Below, in pieces: positions 23,543 to 32,238 of a DNA stretch of 37,683 nucleotides. The stretch's first letter is position 1. Each line of letters begins with the position of its first letter. A model generated the notes under the pieces. That model saw only the letters and a list, made by a program, of their open reading frames with translations, did no database searches and had not been told where the DNA came from. The stretch is from Clostridium sp. CAG:433 (lineage in GTDB: Bacteria > Bacillota_I > Bacilli_A > RF39 > UBA660). The position numbers were made by a program, and so were the translations under genes. Location: positions 1 to 37,683 of the forward strand of contig FR893528.1 of the NCBI GenBank assembly GCA_000433675.1, given 5' to 3'.

Positions 23543-23842
23543 CTAGCTTTCTAATATATCTATTATTTCTTCTTTTAATTTTTCATCATTAGTACTTTCT
23601 AATTTTTCTTTTATTAAATTACTTTTTTTAATTATCTTTAATTTTTCCTCGTACTCTTTTAATTTAGCTTCAGCACTTTTTATTTGTTTATGAACCGCAT
23701 TTCTACTTATTTCTAAGTTATCTGCAATTTCTCCTAAACTTAAATTATTAAAATAGTAATCCATAAAGTATTCTTTTTGTGAATCACTTAATAACTCTCC
23801 ATAATAATCATATAACATTATTAATTCATTTATTTCATCCAT
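23543..23842 (-). CDS. ylxM: YlxM/p13-like helix-turn-helix protein of the SRP operon
   Basis: 99 residues, the usual size of the UPF0122/YlxM family, which is almost always next to ffh and stimulates SRP GTPase activity in Streptococcus. It has the family blocks LYDYYGELLSDSQKEYFMDY, then YFNNLSLGEIADNLEISRNA and VHKQIKSAEAKL, an HTH like sigma-factor region 4. The ATG at 23842 is preferred over the GTG at 23851 because TAGGTGG sits between the ftsY stop and this ATG. The operon order is ftsY-ylxM-ffh. Confidence 0.9.
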   Translation of the reverse strand: MDEINELIMLYDYYGELLSDSQKEYFMDYYFNNLSLGEIADNLEISRNAVHKQIKSAEAKLKEYEEKLKIIKKSNLIKEKLESTNDEKLKEEIIDILES

Positions 23843-23851
23843 ACTGTCCAC

Positions 23852-24835
23852 CTATAATAATTCTTTAAAAAGTCCATATATATATTTTTCAATATCAAAT
23901 GTTTTTAAGTCTTCCATACCTTCACCAAGACCAATAAATTTAACAGGAATATTAACTTCTTCTTTAATAGCAAGAACTATACCACCTTTTGCAGTGCCAT
24001 CTAACTTAGTAAGTACAATGCCTGTTATATTTGTTATTTCTTTAAATTGTTTTGCCTGTGAAATACCATTTTGACCTGTTGTTGCATCTATTACCAAAAG
24101 TGTTTCTTGTGGTGAACCTTCTATTAAATTACCTATTACTCTATTAATTTTATCTAACTCTTTCATTAGATTTACTTTATTTTGAAGTCTACCAGCAGTA
24201 TCTATTAAAACAACATCATAATTATCTTCTTTTGCTTCTTCAAGACCTTTATATATTACACTTGATGGATCTGCATTTAAAGTTGATGATACTACTTTTA
24301 CACCTATTTTTTCTCCCCAAGTTTCTAGTTGTTCAACTGCACCCGCTCTAAATGTATCTCCTGCGACCATCATTACCTTCTTACCTTTATCTTTTTCTCT
24401 TTTAGCAAGTTTTGCAATTGTAGTAGTTTTACCAACTCCATTTACCCCAACAAATAAAATAACAGTTGGAGCATTATCATTATATTTTATCTTGTCTACT
24501 AAAATTTCATCATTAACATATATAATAAATAATTCATCAACAATTAATTCTTTTAACTCTTTTGGATCAGTTATTTTTTCATTTTTAGCTCTTGTTACTA
24601 ATCTATCCATGAAGCTCATAACTGTATTAACTCCAATATCAGCCATAATAAGTATTTCTTCTAACTCTTCAAAATATTCACTATTTACTTTACTATATTT
24701 TTTATTTAACTTATTTAATTTATCTGTGAATTCTTTTCTTGTTTTTTCAAATCCCTTATCATATAAGTCTTTTTCTTTTTTATCTTCAAATGTATCTTTA
24801 CTTACAATTTTTTTTAATTTATCAAAAAATCCCAT
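23852..24835 (-). CDS. ftsY: SRP receptor FtsY
   Basis: 327 residues: short N-terminal region (no long acidic A domain as in E. coli), then NG domain with GVNGVGKTTTIAKLA, VAGDTFRAGAVEQL, DTAGRLQNK and TKLDGTAKGG. It forms the GTPase heterodimer with Ffh at the membrane. The first residues MGFFDKLKKIV are amphipathic, as expected for a lipid-binding helix. GGTGAT lies just upstream of the ATG. It is first in the operon and separated from the neighbouring lysine-rich gene by about 80 bases. Confidence 0.95.
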   Translation of the reverse strand: MGFFDKLKKIVSKDTFEDKKEKDLYDKGFEKTRKEFTDKLNKLNKKYSKVNSEYFEELEEILIMADIGVNTVMSFMDRLVTRAKNEKITDPKELKELIVDELFIIYVNDEILVDKIKYNDNAPTVILFVGVNGVGKTTTIAKLAKREKDKGKKVMMVAGDTFRAGAVEQLETWGEKIGVKVVSSTLNADPSSVIYKGLEEAKEDNYDVVLIDTAGRLQNKVNLMKELDKINRVIGNLIEGSPQETLLVIDATTGQNGISQAKQFKEITNITGIVLTKLDGTAKGGIVLAIKEEVNIPVKFIGLGEGMEDLKTFDIEKYIYGLFKELL

Positions 24836-24919
24836 TCATATCACCATAATAATTATATCATCTAAAAGCATAAAAAAAAAGAAAAATAAATTTCTTTTTC
24901 CATATAAACTCTTTAATTA

Positions 24920-25306
24920 CTAAGCAGATACTACATATCCATACAAAATCAAAACAAACATTAATATTATAAATACCAAAATTAATGCATCAATCCATAC
25001 ACTAAACATTGCATCTTTTGTTAATTTGAAACTTTGTTCTGCATTTGAAATATTATCTTTTTTCTTTTTAGCTGGTGCTTTAACTGTACTAGCCTTTTCT
25101 GAAACCTTATTTGAAGATGCTTTTGTTGTTTCTTTTTTAACAGGTGCTTTTTTTGGAGCAGCCTTTGTAGTGCTTTTAACAGCAGTCTTTTTTTCTGTTT
25201 TTGCAGCTGGTTTAGTTGCTGTTTTTTTAGTTGTAGTCTTTGTAGTAGTTGTTTTTTTCTTAGCTGCTGTCTTAGTAGCAGTTGATGCTTTCTTTTGTTC
25301 TGCCAT
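24920..25306 (-). CDS. Lysine/threonine/alanine-rich protein with C-terminal membrane anchor
   Basis: 128 residues. Residues ~5-85 are an almost uninterrupted Lys/Thr/Ala/Pro tract (TKTTTKKTATKPAAKTEKKT, APKKAPVKKETTK) like the basic tails of histone H1 or bacterial HU tails. Then NISNAEQSFKLTKDAMFSVW leads into one hydrophobic helix (IDALILVFIILMFVLILYGYVV) at the very C-terminus. It is thus a tail-anchored membrane protein with a basic cytoplasmic tail able to bind DNA, RNA or the ribosome. I know no named family. ATG at 25306 is preceded by AGGGAG. Confidence 0.7.
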   Translation of the reverse strand: MAEQKKASTATKTAAKKKTTTTKTTTKKTATKPAAKTEKKTAVKSTTKAAPKKAPVKKETTKASSNKVSEKASTVKAPAKKKKDNISNAEQSFKLTKDAMFSVWIDALILVFIILMFVLILYGYVVSA

Positions 25307-25393
25307 ATTATTCAACTCCCTCTATATTATATTCAACCTTATTATATATTATTTTTATATATATTTCTAGTACTTTTTTTCTACTTTACAAAA

Positions 25394-25418
25394 AAAGATA
25401 CACTTTTTGTGTACCTTT
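25394..25418 (-). terminator. Intrinsic terminator of the 590-residue protein gene
   Basis: On the minus strand AAAGGTACAC, loop AAAAA, GTGTATCTTT: a 10-bp stem with one G-U pair, then a T run. Confidence 0.75.
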
Positions 25419-27189
25419 ACATAGTTCTTGCATGAGTCATAGGATTTTCTGCAACTATTTCTTCTCTTTTTTGTTTTAATAAGTTTAATTTAATATTAAT
25501 AGCATCTAATTCATTTTTTAATGTTGATCTTCTTTTTAATAGATCTTCACTAACTTTTTCACCCATATGTCCATACCAAGCTTCATTAAATTCTGAATTA
25601 ATTTGTTTTTGTTTTTTTACAGTTTCAATAATATCTGCTTGAACTGCATCTAATCTATCAAATCTATCTCTTTCTTCCATAGAGATTTCTCTTCCTGCTT
25701 CATTTGTATATTTGTTATTATCAACTATTTCTTTAATTTGGTCTCTTAATTTTTTTGTTTCTTCATCATAATGTTTAGCAGTTTCTTCTTTTGCAAACTT
25801 GGAAGCATTTTGTATATTTTTTAATTCTTCTTTATTTCTTTGAAGTCTTTCGATTTCACTTCTTATTTTTGCAATACGTTTTAAATTTTCTCCAGCAGAT
25901 AAAGTAGTATTTACAGTTTCTGTATGTGATTCACTAGCTTTATCACTTTTAGTTTCACCTTGTTCTACATTTTCCTTTGGTGTTTCTGATTTATTAACTA
26001 CTTCTTCATCTTTTTTAGTGTTATTCACATTTTTAGGTTCTTCTGGTTTCTTAGTATTATCACCTGTTTTGTTTTCTTGTTTTTTAACATTATCATTATT
26101 TTTATTTTCTGTTTCTTTAGTAATATTTTGTTCTTTTGAATCTTTATTTGATATATCTATATCTAGTTCTTCAGTATCAAAATCATTATCTAAATTAATT
26201 TCTTCATCTGCTAAATCATCTGGCATTATAAATTTATTCTTAAAAAAGTTTATTATTTTCTTGAAGAAACCAATATTTGATTTTGTTTTTTTATTTTTTC
26301 TTTTTTCCTCTCTGGCTTTTTGTTTTTTTGCTCTTCTTTCTTCTCTTGCCTTTTTCTTTTCTTGTCTTTTTTGATCTCTATCACTTGTTGAGAATTCATC
26401 TAAGAAATCATCATCATTTATTATTTGTTCTTCTCTTTCTTCATTTTCATTCATATTTTCTTCCTCCTCGGCATTTTTATTATTTTTTCTTACTTCATTT
26501 ACTTTTAATGATACAAATACAGATAATGCTGTATTTTCTTTATTTGTTATACGATTATTTTCATCTAAATAAAAGTTTTCAGGTAAGTCTAATTCATTAA
26601 TTGGTTTAGATATATCAATTGATGTACATTTTTTATCTAATTTTATATCAACATCAGGATTTAATTTTTTTAGATCTTGCGCAAATTTACGTGCTTCATC
26701 TCTTGATAAATGATCTTCATAAGCATTTGTTGCTTCATCGATGTAATTTTCCATATTTCTTTCTTCATCATTTTCTATCGCATCATTTAACCATATAACC
26801 AAATTATTTGTCGCATCGTCATATTCTGCAATACTTCTTAATAATTTTATTTGTAAATCTGTTAAATTTGCATCTTTATTTCCCTCAAAGTATCTATTAG
26901 TCACTTCAAGTATTTTATCCATATTATAATCAGTTTTTGTTACTGAGTTTTTACCCATTCTGTTCTTTACATCAGAAAAAATCATTAATATATCATCTGT
27001 TTCGTTTTCTTTTGTTGGTACTATATCATTATATTTACTTCTTTGAGTTTTCATAAGTTCAATTGCTTCATTAGTAAATTCATCATTTTCAGAAACTTTT
27101 TCAATAAGTTCTAATTCACTATCACTTAAACTTGTATCTCCATATAAATTATTAATTTCATCTAGAATCTTCTTTTTATTGTTTTCCAT
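25417..27189 (-). CDS. Large charged, partly disordered coiled-coil protein of unknown function
   Basis: 590 residues, no cysteine motif, no signal peptide. Residues 1-~230: helical, acidic, Asn-rich. ~270-310: Arg/Lys run RQEKKKAREERRAKKQKARE. ~312-325: amphipathic GFFKKIINFFKNKF. ~325-440: acidic then Asn/Lys/Glu/Thr disordered spacer (KKQENKTGDNTKKPEEPKNV). ~445-590: long coiled coil (LKRIAKIRSEIERLQRNKEE and onward), ending NPMTHARTM. The amphipathic helix beside a basic run suggests peripheral membrane or nucleic-acid binding. I do not recognise a family. GGGGG ribosome binding site and a strong promoter lie upstream. Confidence 0.8.
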   Translation of the reverse strand: MENNKKKILDEINNLYGDTSLSDSELELIEKVSENDEFTNEAIELMKTQRSKYNDIVPTKENETDDILMIFSDVKNRMGKNSVTKTDYNMDKILEVTNRYFEGNKDANLTDLQIKLLRSIAEYDDATNNLVIWLNDAIENDEERNMENYIDEATNAYEDHLSRDEARKFAQDLKKLNPDVDIKLDKKCTSIDISKPINELDLPENFYLDENNRITNKENTALSVFVSLKVNEVRKNNKNAEEEENMNENEEREEQIINDDDFLDEFSTSDRDQKRQEKKKAREERRAKKQKAREEKRKNKKTKSNIGFFKKIINFFKNKFIMPDDLADEEINLDNDFDTEELDIDISNKDSKEQNITKETENKNNDNVKKQENKTGDNTKKPEEPKNVNNTKKDEEVVNKSETPKENVEQGETKSDKASESHTETVNTTLSAGENLKRIAKIRSEIERLQRNKEELKNIQNASKFAKEETAKHYDEETKKLRDQIKEIVDNNKYTNEAGREISMEERDRFDRLDAVQADIIETVKKQKQINSEFNEAWYGHMGEKVSEDLLKRRSTLKNELDAINIKLNLLKQKREEIVAENPMTHARTM

Positions 27190-27221
27190 TTGAAATTCCC
27201 CCTTTTCAAAAGACGGCCATT

Positions 27222-27250
27222 ATATTAACATACAAGTGCTTTTTTGTCAA
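27222..27250 (-). promoter_or_regulatory. Strong promoter of the 590-residue protein gene
   Basis: Minus-strand TTGACA, 17 bases, TAATAT, 33 bases before the ATG. Same hexamers, spacing and AAAGGGGGAA-type ribosome binding site as the gene at 14289-14714. Confidence 0.7.
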
Positions 27251-27264
27251 ATTTTTTGAAAAGA

Positions 27265-27293
27265 TTGCAAATTCATAAAAATAATAGTATAAT
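27265..27293 (+). promoter_or_regulatory. Promoter of RNase J
   Basis: TTGCAA, 17 bases, TATAAT, about 50 bases before the ATG at 27343; this also argues against the upstream TTG codons as starts. Confidence 0.65.
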
Positions 27294-27342
27294 TGTAGTC
27301 GTTAATCTTATTAACTTTGATTCTATAAAGAAAGGAGAAAAA

Positions 27343-29025
27343 ATGAAATTATTTGAAAATAATTTAGATACTAAGATTTTTGCTTTAGGTGGTCTTGGGG
27401 AAGTTGGAAAAAACATGTATTGTATAATGCATGGAAATGAAATAATAATTATTGATAGCGGTGTATTATTTCCTGAAGACTCACTTCTTGGTATAGATTA
27501 TGTTATTCCTGATTATGGTTTCTTAAAAAGAAATGAGGACAAAATTAAGGGTTTATTTATAACACATGGGCATGAAGATCATATTGGTAGTATTAACTTC
27601 TTATTACAATCTGTTAATATTCCAGTAATATATGCCCCTAATCAAGCAGCAAAACTTATTAAAAAGAAATTAATTGACAGAAATATTAAATATGATAATA
27701 TTGTTATTTTTGATGAAAACACTAAAGTTAAATTCAAAAATTTAGAAGTTGAATTTATTTCAACAACACATTCAATTCCAGATAGCTTTGCAATCGTTGT
27801 TAATACACCAAACGGTACAATAGTTGAAACTGGAGACTTTAAATTTGATTTTACACCAATAGGACCAATGGCTGATTTACATAAAATGGCTAGAATTGGA
27901 GAAAAAGGTGTAACACTTTTAATGAGTGAAAGTACTAATGCATTAAATCCAGGTATGTCACTTAGTGAATCAAGAGTAGATGCAACTTTAAGTGATCTAT
28001 TTCAAAGACAACTTGGTAGAATAATAATTGCTACATTCGCATCAAATGTTTATAGATTAAAACATATAATTGAAACTTGTAAGAAAAATAATAGAAAAGT
28101 AGCAATATTTGGTAGAAGTATGGAAACTCAAATTGAAATTGCTTTAGAAGCAGGTTATATAAAGGATAAAAATATATTTGTAACACCTGAAGAAGCAAAT
28201 GCATTAAAACCTGAGGAAGTATGTTTATTATGTACAGGATCACAAGGTGAACCACTTGCAGCTCTATCTAGAATTGCTAATGGTACTGATAAAAAAATTA
28301 AATTACTTCCTAGTGATACAGTAATATTTTCGTCATCACCTATTCCAGGTAATGCACAAGCTATATCTGTAACATTAAATAAACTTGCTTTAAAAGGAGT
28401 TAAAACTTATACAAATACATCATTAAATGAAATACATTCATCTGGTCATGGTAACCAAGAGGAATTAAAATTAATGCTTAGATTAATGAAACCTAAATAT
28501 TTAATGCCTATACATGGTGAGTATAGAATGTTAAAAGCTCATGCTGATTTAGCTGTAAGCTGTGATGTTCCAAGAGAAAATACATTTATAATGCAAAATG
28601 GTGAAGTTTTATCCATGTTAAATGGAAAGGTAAGAAAAGATAGAAGTTTCCCATGTTATGACATTTACGTAGATGGTAACAGAATTGGTGATATTGGTAA
28701 TGTTGTTATCAAAGATAGAAAAATAATGGCTAATGACGGAATACTTGTTGTTATTTGCAATATAAATGCACAAAAGAAACTATTACTTGGAAAAGTAAAT
28801 ATTACAACTAGAGGATTTGTTCTAGTTAATGAAAATGAAGAATTATTAAAAGAAATAGAAAATAAAGCGTTCGAAGTTATAGTTAAAGAACTTAAAAATA
28901 AGAAATTTAATTATACAGAACTTAAGAATCAAATAGTTAATGAGATAAGTCCATTTATAATGGATAGAACAGGTAGAAAACCAATTGTTCTTCCTGTAAT
29001 TATGGATATAAAAAATAGCGATTAA
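27343..29025 (+). CDS. rnj: Ribonuclease J
   Basis: 560 residues, full-length. Metallo-beta-lactamase/beta-CASP nuclease with 5'-3' exo- and endonuclease activity, central to mRNA turnover and rRNA maturation in Bacillota. Two-zinc motif HGHEDH (residues 75-80), ETGDFKFDFTP, STNALNPGMSLSE, beta-CASP segment FATFASNVYRLKH-like IATFASNVYRLKHI, FGRSMETQIE, SGHGNQEELKLML and MPIHGEYRML, plus the C-terminal dimerisation domain. ATG 27343 follows AAAGGAG. Whether it is J1 or J2 cannot be told; J1 is more likely as a single copy. Confidence 0.95.
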   Translation: MKLFENNLDTKIFALGGLGEVGKNMYCIMHGNEIIIIDSGVLFPEDSLLGIDYVIPDYGFLKRNEDKIKGLFITHGHEDHIGSINFLLQSVNIPVIYAPNQAAKLIKKKLIDRNIKYDNIVIFDENTKVKFKNLEVEFISTTHSIPDSFAIVVNTPNGTIVETGDFKFDFTPIGPMADLHKMARIGEKGVTLLMSESTNALNPGMSLSESRVDATLSDLFQRQLGRIIIATFASNVYRLKHIIETCKKNNRKVAIFGRSMETQIEIALEAGYIKDKNIFVTPEEANALKPEEVCLLCTGSQGEPLAALSRIANGTDKKIKLLPSDTVIFSSSPIPGNAQAISVTLNKLALKGVKTYTNTSLNEIHSSGHGNQEELKLMLRLMKPKYLMPIHGEYRMLKAHADLAVSCDVPRENTFIMQNGEVLSMLNGKVRKDRSFPCYDIYVDGNRIGDIGNVVIKDRKIMANDGILVVICNINAQKKLLLGKVNITTRGFVLVNENEELLKEIENKAFEVIVKELKNKKFNYTELKNQIVNEISPFIMDRTGRKPIVLPVIMDIKNSD

Positions 29026-29040
29026 TTAGTCGCTATTTTT
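29011..29040. terminator. Bidirectional intrinsic terminator
   Basis: AAAAATAGCGA and TCGCTATTTTT form a perfect 11-bp stem with an 8-base loop between convergent RNase J and the HAD gene. Confidence 0.87.
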
Positions 29041-29043
29041 TAT

Positions 29044-29502
29044 TTAATCTACTAAACTTGAATCTTGAAAAACAATTAAATCTTCATTATTTTTTATTAT
29101 ATATTTTATAACACTATTGTCATCATCAATAACAATATTAACATCATTTTTAGCATTTTCTTTTAAATAATTACTTTTTATTTCTTTAGACGAAATACCT
29201 TGATATTTATTATCTTCTTTTGATAAAAGTATAATGTTTTCTTGTTTTAAGAATGGCATATGTTTTTTAAACCATGTTATTTTATCATAAACTATATTAT
29301 TAGTTTTACATATTGAAAGAATATATATACTAATATTATCTTCTTTATATAAATCTTTTATTTTTTTAATTGTACTTGTAATCGGTCTTCTATTTTCATA
29401 ATCAAAATTATCAATATCATATTCTGCAAGTACACCATCCATATCACAATATATACTAATATTTTTATCTTTATTTTTTTCTATACAATCATAAAATTTC
29501 AT
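29044..29502 (-). CDS. HAD-superfamily phosphatase-like protein (NT5C-like)
   Basis: 152 residues. The HAD catalytic motif I is YCDMDGVLAEYD (nucleophile and acid/base Asp); motif II Ser/Thr lies in YILSICKTNN; KxxW and KHMPFLK follow; acidic motif IV is IVIDDDNSV. The small size and DMDGVLA resemble 5'(3')-deoxyribonucleotidase-like HADs. The ATG at 29502 is preceded by AAAGGATGATTAAT; an in-frame ATG at 29511 is too near. Possible substrates are nucleoside monophosphates, but this is inference. It stands between RNase J and pnp without an operon link. Confidence 0.78.
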   Translation of the reverse strand: MKFYDCIEKNKDKNISIYCDMDGVLAEYDIDNFDYENRRPITSTIKKIKDLYKEDNISIYILSICKTNNIVYDKITWFKKHMPFLKQENIILLSKEDNKYQGISSKEIKSNYLKENAKNDVNIVIDDDNSVIKYIIKNNEDLIVFQDSSLVD

Positions 29503-29525
29503 ATTAATCATCCTTTTAATATAAA

Positions 29526-29550
29526 ACCCCGCTAAAAATGCGAGGTATTT
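29526..29550 (-). terminator. Intrinsic terminator of pnp
   Basis: On the minus strand ACCTCGC, loop, GCGGGGT then TTTTAT: a 7-bp stem with one G-U pair, GC-rich against the surrounding sequence. Confidence 0.72.
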
Positions 29551-29551
29551 A

Positions 29552-31729
29552 TTATTCTTTTGTTTCTTTCTTTTCTTCTTTTACTTCTTTCTTTGGAAGT
29601 GCTTCTTTTCTAGATAAATTAAGTTTACCTTTTTTATCGTATCCAGTTGCTTTTACTAGAATTTCATCACCAACAGATACAACATCACTTGGTTTTTCAA
29701 CTCTTTCATTAGCAAGTTGTGATACATGTACAAGACCTTCACAGCCTTCCCATAGTCTAACAAAGCATCCAAAGTCATGAATATCTACTACTTTTCCTGT
29801 GTAAATCTTTCCTATTTCTACTTCTCTAGCTACATTTTCTATCATTTCTCTTGTTTTATCAATAATATCTTTATCCATATGATAAATAGTAACTGTACCA
29901 TCATCTGCTAAATCAACTTTAACAGCATTAACATCATTTACACTATTAACATGGCTTGCTTCTAATATGATTTTAGTAATCATATCTCCACCTTTACCAA
30001 TAACATCCTTAATTTTATCAGGATTAATTTTAAAGATTTCTGTTTTAGGTGCATATTTAGATACTTCTCTTCTAGGTTCAGCAATAATTCCTTCCATCAT
30101 ATCAAGTATCTTCATTCTTGCTTCTTTTGCTTGCGCTAAAGCTTCTTTTAATATTTGTTTTGTAATACCTTTAATCTTGATATCCATTTGAAGTGAACAA
30201 ATACCTTTTCTTGTTCCACCTACTTTAAAGTCCATATCACCTAAATGATCTTCCATACCTTGTATATCAGTTAGTATTGTATAATCTTTTTCATCTTTTG
30301 ATGTTATTAGTCCCATAGCAATACCCGCAACTGGAGCTTTTATTGGTACACCTGCGGCCATTAAACTCATGCATCCAGCACATATTGTAGCTTGTGAACT
30401 TGATCCATTTGATTCAAGTATTTCAGAAACTACTCTAACTGTATATGGGAACTCTTCTTCACTTGGCATTACTTGTTTTAAACATCTTTCACCAAGTGCA
30501 CCATGACCTATTTCTCTTCTACCAGGAGCACCATATCTTCCTGTTTCACCTACTGAAAATTGTGGAAAATTATAATGTAACATAAAATGTTTTTCTGCTT
30601 CTAAACTTATTCCATCAAGTGCTTGATATTCATTTAAAGCACCAAGTGTAGTAACTGCTAGAGCTTGTGTTTCTCCTCTTGTAAATACAGCAGATCCATG
30701 TGTTCTTGGAAGAATATCAATTTCACCACTAAGTGGTCTTATTTCATTCATAGCTCTTCCATCTGCTCTTGTTTTTTCATTAACAGTAATTGATCTAAAT
30801 ATATCATATTCTATTGATTCTAATACTAATTTTACTTTTGTTAATAAAATATTTAATTCATCTTTATCTAAATCACTATTTTCTTCTTCATACTTAGAAA
30901 CAACTTCTTTTTTAACATTATCTATTGCTTCATATTTAGCAAGTTTTTCTTTTATTCTCATTGCAGAATCTAACTTATCTGCTGCAAGACTTTTTACTTC
31001 TTCTCTTAGTTCATCAGTTATGTCTAATTTTTCATATTCCATTTTAGGTAATCCTATTTCTTTAATAATAGTTTTTTGGAATTCACATAACTCTTTAACT
31101 GCTTCATGACCAAACATTAATGCTTCAAGCATATCTTCTTCTGATACTTCTTTTGATCCTGCTTCAACCATGTTTATTGCTTCTGTAGTTCCCGCAACTG
31201 TTAAATCAATATCTGATTTTTCAAGTTCGTCAGGTGTTGGATTTATAATAAATTCTCCATTTACTCTGCCAACTTTTACACCTGCGATTGGTCCATCAAA
31301 TGGTATTTGTGAAATACTTGTTGCTAGTGAAGACCCAAACATTGCTGCTAATTCTGGCGAATTATCAGTATCAACTGATAAAACTGTATTAACAACTTGT
31401 ACCTCATTTCTAAAATCTTCTGGGAACATTGGTCTCATTGGTCTATCAATCATTCTTGCTGCTAAAGTTGCAGCATCTGTTGGTCTACCTTCTCTTTTAA
31501 TAAATCCTCCAGGAATTTTACCAACAGAATATAATTTTTCTTGGTATAAAACCATAAGTGGGAAGAAATCAGATAAAATATTTGCATTATCAGATACAAC
31601 TGCTGTAGATAAAATAACTGTATCACCATATCTTACTAAAACTGCTCCATCTGCTTGTTTTGCATATTCACCTTGTTCTATAACTAGTTTTCTTCCTCTA
31701 AAATCTAATTCAAATACTTTTTTACTCAT
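29552..31729 (-). CDS. pnp: Polynucleotide phosphorylase
   Basis: 725 residues, normal length. Degrades RNA 3' to 5' with phosphate. Two RNase PH-like domains: first with GGFIKREGRPTDAATLAARM; second with SGEIDILPRTHGSAVFTRGE and GGTRKGICSLQMDIKIKGIT, plus DMDFKVGG metal-binding Asp residues. KH domain DKIKDVIGKGGDMITKII (~565-585) and S1 domain GKVVDIHDFGCFVRLWEGCE (~630-700) follow, ending in a Lys/Glu tail. Just downstream of rpsO, as in most Bacillota; the two have separate terminator and start signals here. Confidence 0.97.
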   Translation of the reverse strand: MSKKVFELDFRGRKLVIEQGEYAKQADGAVLVRYGDTVILSTAVVSDNANILSDFFPLMVLYQEKLYSVGKIPGGFIKREGRPTDAATLAARMIDRPMRPMFPEDFRNEVQVVNTVLSVDTDNSPELAAMFGSSLATSISQIPFDGPIAGVKVGRVNGEFIINPTPDELEKSDIDLTVAGTTEAINMVEAGSKEVSEEDMLEALMFGHEAVKELCEFQKTIIKEIGLPKMEYEKLDITDELREEVKSLAADKLDSAMRIKEKLAKYEAIDNVKKEVVSKYEEENSDLDKDELNILLTKVKLVLESIEYDIFRSITVNEKTRADGRAMNEIRPLSGEIDILPRTHGSAVFTRGETQALAVTTLGALNEYQALDGISLEAEKHFMLHYNFPQFSVGETGRYGAPGRREIGHGALGERCLKQVMPSEEEFPYTVRVVSEILESNGSSSQATICAGCMSLMAAGVPIKAPVAGIAMGLITSKDEKDYTILTDIQGMEDHLGDMDFKVGGTRKGICSLQMDIKIKGITKQILKEALAQAKEARMKILDMMEGIIAEPRREVSKYAPKTEIFKINPDKIKDVIGKGGDMITKIILEASHVNSVNDVNAVKVDLADDGTVTIYHMDKDIIDKTREMIENVAREVEIGKIYTGKVVDIHDFGCFVRLWEGCEGLVHVSQLANERVEKPSDVVSVGDEILVKATGYDKKGKLNLSRKEALPKKEVKEEKKETKE

Positions 31730-31809
31730 AAAATTCTCCTCTAACTATATTTTACCACAATAATCGTATTTTAAATATTATATTTTGCTTTTTTCTATTA
31801 TTTTTACAA

Positions 31810-31831
31810 AAGAAAAAGCACATAAGTGCTT
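31810..31831 (-). terminator. Intrinsic terminator of rpsO
   Basis: On the minus strand AAGCAC, loop TTAT, GTGCTT then TTTCTTTT: short GC-bearing hairpin with a U-rich tail at the rpsO end. Confidence 0.65.
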
Positions 31832-32099
31832 ATTTTCTTAATCCTAATCTTTCGATTAATTTACGGTATCTATTAATATCTGTCTTTTTAAGATATTCAA
31901 GTAAATTACGACGTTTACCAACTTTCATAAGTAAACCTTTTTTTGAATGATAATCATGAATGTTTACTTTTAAGTGTTCTGTTAAAGTCTTAATTTCTTT
32001 AGTTAGAATAGCTATTTGTACTTCTGGAGAACCAGTGTCACCTTCGTGAGTAGCATATTCTTTAATTATGTTTTCTTTTTCAGATTTCTTTAATGCCAT
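31830..32099 (-). CDS. rpsO: 30S ribosomal protein S15
   Basis: 89 residues, exact family length. S15 binds the 16S rRNA central domain three-way junction. Signature residues: TGSPEVQIAILTKEIKTLTEHL, then H-rich HDYHSKKGLLMKVGKRRNLL and YLKKTDINRYRKLIERLGLR. AGGAGG lies 7 bases before the ATG. A structured 5' leader upstream (32100-32177) may be the site of autogenous control, which is common for rpsO. Confidence 0.97.
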   Translation of the reverse strand: MALKKSEKENIIKEYATHEGDTGSPEVQIAILTKEIKTLTEHLKVNIHDYHSKKGLLMKVGKRRNLLEYLKKTDINRYRKLIERLGLRK

Positions 32100-32177
32100 T
32101 TTAATTTCCTCCTACAATAATATTTGCCTTAAACCTAGTATATGGTTCGGAGAATCCGATAACCAAGCAAAAGGTAT
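32100..32177 (-). promoter_or_regulatory. Structured 5' leader of rpsO, candidate S15 autoregulatory element
   Basis: Between the promoter and the ribosome binding site the leader folds on itself. Outer pairing: TTTGC-type bases at 32123-32130 with 32165-32171. Inside: GGTT with AACC and CGGA with TCCG around a GAA loop (32144-32164). This hairpin-with-multiloop layout fits S15 leaders in general, but I cannot match a specific known class. Confidence 0.45.
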
Positions 32178-32183
32178 GTACTT

Positions 32184-32212
32184 AATATACATTAAATCAT
32201 AAATAAAATCAA
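32184..32212 (-). promoter_or_regulatory. Promoter of rpsO
   Basis: Minus-strand TTGATT, 17 bases, TATATT, implying a leader of about 78 bases. Confidence 0.6.
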
Positions 32213-32238
32213 TACTTTTTGTAAATTATTTACATGCT

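Noticed and set aside
24876..24899. AAAAAGAAA/TTTCTTTTT hairpin after the lysine-rich protein gene
   Set aside because: Nearly all A/T pairs, so weak; could be a terminator but not distinguishable from background.
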